Shown: piece after piece, positions 6,005 to 9,672 of the stretch
How the letters are laid out: each line of letters opens with the position of its first letter
How positions within the stretch are numbered: position 1 is the first letter of the stretch
NCBI GenBank assembly: GCA_025362705.1
Contig: JANYFH010000322.1
Coordinates: 1-9,672, forward strand
Source of the DNA: Betaproteobacteria bacterium
GTDB lineage: Bacteria > Pseudomonadota > Gammaproteobacteria > Burkholderiales > Usitatibacteraceae
Direction: 5' to 3'
DNA length: 9,672 bases
Notes under the pieces: model-generated
The model's database searches: none
What the model was told of the DNA's origin: nothing
What the model saw: the letters and a program-made list of their open reading frames with translations, nothing else
Made by a program: the position numbers and the translations under genes

Positions 6005-7656
6005 GTGATGAACGCCCTGGATTCACTCGTGCCACAGCGCTACTGGGCGTGGGCGAGTTGCGTGTTACTCGCCGTGTTATGTCTGGCCTTATCGCCGCTT
6101 ACACCCGTCTGGTTCTGGCCGGCAACCTTGTTTGCGTTGCTGTCGCTGGTGGGATTACTTGATTACACGCAGGACCGGCAGGCCATCCGTCGCAACTATC
6201 CGGTCATCGCGCATTTCCGTTTTTTCTTTGAATTCATCCGCCCGGAGATTCGCCAATACTTCATCGAGGCGGATCGCGAAGAATTACCGTTCTCGCGGGC
6301 GCAGCGCTCGATCGTGTATCAGCGCGCCAAGGGGTCCGCGGACAAGCGCCCGTTCGGCACGCAGCTAAACGTCTATGAATCGCAATACGAATGGATGAAT
6401 CATTCCATCGCACCAAGCGACATCAAGAGCCACGATTTCCGCATATCCATCGGCGGTCCGGATTGCCCGAAACCGTATTCGGCCAGCGTCTTCAATATTT
6501 CGGCCATGAGCTTCGGCGCACTCTCGGCCAACGCGATTCTGGCGCTGAATGAAGGTGCGAAGCGCGGCAATTTTTGTCACGACACGGGCGAAGGATCGAT
6601 TTCTCGCTATCACCGCGAACGCGGCGGCGATCTCACCTGGGAAATCGGCAGCGGTTATTTTGGCTGCCGCAATCCTCAAGGCGGATTCGATGAAAATAAA
6701 TTCAGCGAAAACGCGGCATCAGACCAGGTAAAGATGATCGAGATAAAACTCTCGCAAGGTGCCAAGCCCGGTCACGGCGGTGTGCTGCCGGGCGCCAAGG
6801 TCACACCGGAAATCGCCGAGGCGCGCGGCGTGCCGGTCGGCGTTGACTGTGTATCGCCAGCCAAACATTCGGCCTTCTCCACACCGTTAGGGTTGCTGCA
6901 GTTCGTGGTGAAACTGCGCGAGCTATCCGGCGGTAAACCAGTCGGCATCAAATTCGCAGTGGGTCATCCGTGGGAATGGTTCGGCATCGTCAAGGCGATG
7001 CAGGAGACCGGCATCACACCCGATTTCATAGTTGTCGATGTGGCGAAGGTGGCACCGGTGCCGCGCCGCTGGAATTCACCGATCACGTCGGTGCACCAAT
7101 GCGCGAAGCGCTGATGTTGGTACACAACACGCTCGTTGGTGTTGGTTTACGCGAACGTATCCGTATCGGCGCATCGGGGAAAATCGTCACCGCGTTCGAT
7201 ATTGCACGCACCATTGCGATGGGTGCTGATTGGTGCAATTCGGCGCGCGGCTTCATGTTCTCGCTCGGTTGCTTGCAAGCGCAGACCTGCCACACCGGGC
7301 ATTGTCCTACGGGCGTGACCACACAGGATCCGAAACGCATGCGCGCTCTGGTGGTGCCGGACAAAGCCGATCGGGTATTTCAGTTCCATCAAAATACCTT
7401 GAAGGCCCTGAAAGAATTACTCGCCGCCGCAGGCCTTTCACACCCCTGCGATCTTGGCCCGGAACACGTCATTCAGCGCGTTTCTTCAACCGAAGTACGG
7501 TCATTGGCGGCATTGCATATCTGGGCCAAACCCCGCGAATTGCTTTCTGCCGTACCTGAATTGCCGGTGTTCAAAGTTTTCTGGGCAGTGTCGCGATCCG
7601 ATTCGTTCGACGCGCCGCCGAACGTGCTGTCGACGCGTGGCACTAAAACTCAGTAG
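6005..7656 (+). pseudogene. FMN-binding glutamate synthase family protein, frameshifted near 7040
   Basis: Stand-alone relative of the FMN-binding synthase domain of glutamate synthase (GltB). Two membrane segments (about 14-31 and 35-53) precede the flavin domain. Recognisable motifs are ISAMSFGALSANAILALNEGAK, CHDTGEGSIS and KLSQGAKPGHGGVLPG. GCLQAQTCHTGHCPTG has the C-x5-C-x4-C spacing of the [3Fe-4S] ligands (Cys423, 429, 434 of the restored protein). The frame breaks after FIVVD (GAT at 7037-7039). The upstream frame goes on to a stop at 7114, whereas GEGGTGAAPLEF resumes at 7042 in another frame and ends at 7656. One missing base, probably a G giving VDGGEGGTGAAP, restores about 550 residues, full family length. 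AGGAG at 5991-5995 favours GTG 6005 over ATG 6008. There is no glutaminase domain and no gltD neighbour, so its reaction is uncertain. Real pseudogene or sequencing error cannot be told apart here. Confidence 0.88.
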
Positions 7657-7745
7657 CCACGCTGTGGTTACAAACAGAGGATAGATAAATTCATGCAAAA
7701 TGTTGTCGTTGCCGTTTCATCCGCAGGTAAATAAAGGGAACCATC

Positions 7746-8591
7746 ATGTTTGAACGTCTATCGCGCAGTTGGGGCTTGGTCAAGGCCAGTGGTTCGGTGC
7801 TGATGCAGGACAAGCAGTTACTGGTATTTCCGCTGATTTCCTCCATTGCCACCATTTTGGTCGGTGCCTGCTTCATCCTGCCGATGCTGGGCTTGGGTGC
7901 GCTCGATGGTTTGTCAGATGGTGCCGTTGACACCGGCGTCTATGTCGTTGCCTTTCTGTTTTATACCAGCCAGTATTTCGTCATCTTTTTCTTTAATGCA
8001 GCACTCGTCGGCGCGGCCATGAAACGCATGGACGGCGGTACCGCCACAGTGGGTGACGGCCTCAGCATCGCTATGAGCAAGATCGGCGCAATTTTTGGCT
8101 ACGCACTCATCGCCGCCACCGTCGGTATGATTTTGCGGGCGATACAGGAACGCGTTGGATTCATCGGCAAGATCATCGTCGGTTTGCTCGGCGTCGGCTG
8201 GACGATGGCGACTTTTCTCGTCGTGCCGGTGCTGGTGGCGCGCGATGTCGGCCCGGTAGACGCCGTAAAAGAAAGCGCCACACTACTCAAGAAAACCTGG
8301 GGCGAAAACGTCATCGGTCAGGCGGGCCTGGGCGCGGCATTCGGGTTGATGACATTTGGTGTCATCTTGTGTGGCATCGCGCTGGTGATTGGCGCCGCGT
8401 TTACAAAGAGCATTGCATTGATCATCCTCGCTGTCATCATCAGCATCGTTGCCGTGATTGCACTGGCGCTGATTCACGCCGCACTGTCGGGGATTTATGC
8501 GGCGGCTTTGTATCGCTATGCAATCGGCGGGCAGCAAACGTCGGGATTCGATCCGCAGATTTTGGAACACGCGTTCGCGCAGAAGAAATAA
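7746..8591 (+). CDS. DUF6159-like six-helix integral membrane protein (281 aa)
   Basis: Integral inner-membrane protein of unknown function, resembling DUF6159 family proteins. The N-terminus MFERLSRSWGLVKASGSVLM followed by DKQLLVFPLIS is typical of that family. So is the central PVLVARDVGPVDAVKESATL and LKKTWGENVIGQAGLG (about residues 161-196). Hydrophobic segments lie near 24-50, 65-90, 113-133, 142-165, 195-217 and 222-250, consistent with six helices. The C-terminal tail is cytoplasm-like and ends in AFAQKK. AAGGGAA, about five bases before the ATG, supports the start. It lies 89 bases after the glutamate-synthase-like gene and 64 before fumC, all on the plus strand. No catalytic or transport motif is visible. 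The family name comes from memory of the motifs, not a search. Confidence 0.85.
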   Translation: MFERLSRSWGLVKASGSVLMQDKQLLVFPLISSIATILVGACFILPMLGLGALDGLSDGAVDTGVYVVAFLFYTSQYFVIFFFNAALVGAAMKRMDGGTATVGDGLSIAMSKIGAIFGYALIAATVGMILRAIQERVGFIGKIIVGLLGVGWTMATFLVVPVLVARDVGPVDAVKESATLLKKTWGENVIGQAGLGAAFGLMTFGVILCGIALVIGAAFTKSIALIILAVIISIVAVIALALIHAALSGIYAAALYRYAIGGQQTSGFDPQILEHAFAQKK

Positions 8592-8606
8592 GGCTCGCGA
8601 CCATGC

Positions 8607-8632
8607 GCTTCCCTCTTCGGAAAGAGGGAAGC
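8607..8632 (+). other. 11-bp hairpin between the membrane protein gene and fumC
   Basis: GCTTCCCTCTT (8607-8617), loop CGGA, then AAGAGGGAAGC (8622-8632) form a perfect 11-bp stem. It begins 15 bases after the stop at 8591 and ends 13 bases before the GGAG of fumC. No U-tract follows, so a Rho-independent terminator is unlikely. It could be an mRNA processing or stabilising structure, part of the fumC leader, or a copy of a dispersed genomic palindrome. Confidence 0.55.
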
Positions 8633-8655
8633 CAACAAGCCAACCGGAGTAGCGC

Positions 8656-9672
8656 ATGACGCGCCAGGAGCGAGATACATTTGGTGTGATCGACGTCCCC
8701 ACTGAACGCCTGTGGGGCGCACAGACACAGCGGTCCCTCGAACATTTTCATATCTCCACCGAACGCATGCCGATGGAGTTGATCCTCGCGCTGGCCATGG
8801 TCAAACGCGCTGCAGCCGTCGTCAATCGCGATTTGAAATTGCTGCCGCAGGAGAAGGCTTACGCGATCATTGCGGCGGCCGATGAAGTGCTGGCTGGAAA
8901 ACATAACGACGAATTCCCGCTCTCGGTGTGGCAAACCGGCTCTGGCACCCAGACCAATATGAACATGAACGAGGTGCTGGCCAATCGTGCCTCCGAACTG
9001 CTCGGCGGTGTGCGTGGCATGGAACGTCGCGTGCATCCAAACGACGAGGTCAATCTCGGCCAGTCGTCGAACGATATTTTTCCAACCGCGATGCATGTTG
9101 CGGCAGCAATCGGCACGCGTAATCATTTGCTGCCCGCGTTGCGTATTCTCAAAACAAGCCTTGCGCAGAAGTCTGCGGCGTTCGACAGCGTCATCAAGAT
9201 CGGTCGTACCCACTTGCAGGATGCAACACCACTCACGTTGGGACAGGAGATATCCGGCTATGTTGCACAACTCGATTTTGCTGAGTCCATCATCGCTACC
9301 GCGCTACCGTGGATTTACAAATTGGCTGCCGGTGGGACTGCCGTTGGCACCGGGCTGAATACGCACGCCGAATTTGGTGAACGAATCGCAACAGAACTCG
9401 CACGCCACACCAGATTGCCATTCGAAACCGCGCCCAACAAATTTGCCGCGCTCGCCGCACACGACGAACTGGTAGCCGCGCACGGCACACTCAAAGCATT
9501 GGCGGCGGCACTGATGAAAATCGCCAACGATATTCGCTGGCTGGCGTCAGGCCCGCGTGCAGGTCTGGGTGAAATTTCCATTCCAGAAAACGAACCGGGC
9601 AGCTCCATCATGCCCGGCAAGGTAAATCCTACTCAGTGCGAGGCGCTGACGATGCTGTGCGCGCAAGTATTC
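8656..9672 (+). CDS. fumC: Class II fumarate hydratase, first 339 residues (runs off the right edge)
   Basis: Fumarase C reversibly hydrates fumarate to L-malate in the TCA cycle; the class is homotetrameric, iron-independent and cytosolic. The sequence follows E. coli FumC closely, with an N-terminus two residues shorter. Visible blocks are IDVPTERLWGAQTQRSLEHF, WQTGSGTQTNMNMNEVLANR, HPNDEVNLGQSSNDIFPTAM, KIGRTHLQDATPLTLGQEIS (His186, the active-site His188 of E. coli) and the mobile signature loop GSSIMPGKVNP (Ser316, Lys322, Asn324). All key residues of these regions are present. About 339 of roughly 465 residues are inside the window; the C-terminal part lies beyond. GGAG at 8646-8649 is six bases before the ATG. 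A hairpin precedes it, 64 bases after the DUF6159-like gene. The frame is open to the edge. Confidence 0.97.
   Translation, partial: MTRQERDTFGVIDVPTERLWGAQTQRSLEHFHISTERMPMELILALAMVKRAAAVVNRDLKLLPQEKAYAIIAAADEVLAGKHNDEFPLSVWQTGSGTQTNMNMNEVLANRASELLGGVRGMERRVHPNDEVNLGQSSNDIFPTAMHVAAAIGTRNHLLPALRILKTSLAQKSAAFDSVIKIGRTHLQDATPLTLGQEISGYVAQLDFAESIIATALPWIYKLAAGGTAVGTGLNTHAEFGERIATELARHTRLPFETAPNKFAALAAHDELVAAHGTLKALAAALMKIANDIRWLASGPRAGLGEISIPENEPGSSIMPGKVNPTQCEALTMLCAQVF

Noticed and set aside
7037..7045. Programmed ribosomal frameshift in the glutamate-synthase-like gene
   Set aside because: There is no slippery heptamer, no obvious stimulatory hairpin and no precedent in the family that I know of. 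A lost base is the simpler explanation.
7693..7734. 13-codon frame (MQNVVVAVSSAGK) just before the DUF6159-like gene
   Set aside because: It is too short to judge, has no clear function or attenuator structure, and its Shine-Dalgarno spacing is poor.
8690..8705. Possible frameshift near the start of fumC
   Set aside because: A first count suggested a missing C, but careful registration shows four Cs and an unbroken frame from 8656 through GSSIMPGKVNP to the edge.
8440..9270. 276-codon minus-strand frame over the start of fumC
   Set aside because: It lies entirely opposite the DUF6159-like gene and fumC, and its sequence is the histidine/arginine-rich type expected of an antisense frame.

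Overview
The window looks like the chromosome of a Gram-negative proteobacterium rich in TonB-dependent receptors. The evidence is two long outer-membrane receptors with signal peptides, two lipoproteins, a class II fumarase very close to E. coli FumC, and moderate-to-high GC. A gamma- or betaproteobacterium fits best; I cannot name a genus. No rRNA, tRNA, CRISPR array, insertion sequence or phage gene was seen.

Left part (1-4234, minus strand): a three-gene, leftward-transcribed cluster. It runs TonB-dependent receptor (start 4234), a 75-residue putative lipoprotein (start 1411), then a second, paralogous TonB-dependent receptor (start 1115) that leaves the window at base 1. The gap between the first two genes holds two hairpins. 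The small lipoprotein carries a stretch resembling the TGSNIKR...VxVxTxxDI segment in front of the plug of both receptors, which is the most unusual feature of the window.

Middle (4235-4725): a divergent intergenic region of about 490 bases. It holds three CTAT(n)GCAAC boxes and several palindromes, so it probably carries the regulatory sites of the receptor operon and of the rightward gene at 4726. That gene encodes a putative lipoprotein with a HELFH...EG zinc-protease signature (DUF2268-like gluzincin).

Right part (6005-9672, plus strand): a membrane-anchored, FMN-binding glutamate-synthase-domain protein broken by a one-base frameshift near 7040, a six-helix DUF6159-like membrane protein, and fumC (first 339 codons, leaving the window on the right). 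These three point the same way, with gaps of about 90 and 64 bases. The second gap contains an 11-bp hairpin just upstream of the fumC ribosome binding site. Apart from fumarase in the TCA cycle, nothing here joins the genes into one pathway.

I found no complete, clearly new multi-gene system. The best candidate for something undescribed is the receptor-lipoprotein-receptor operon.
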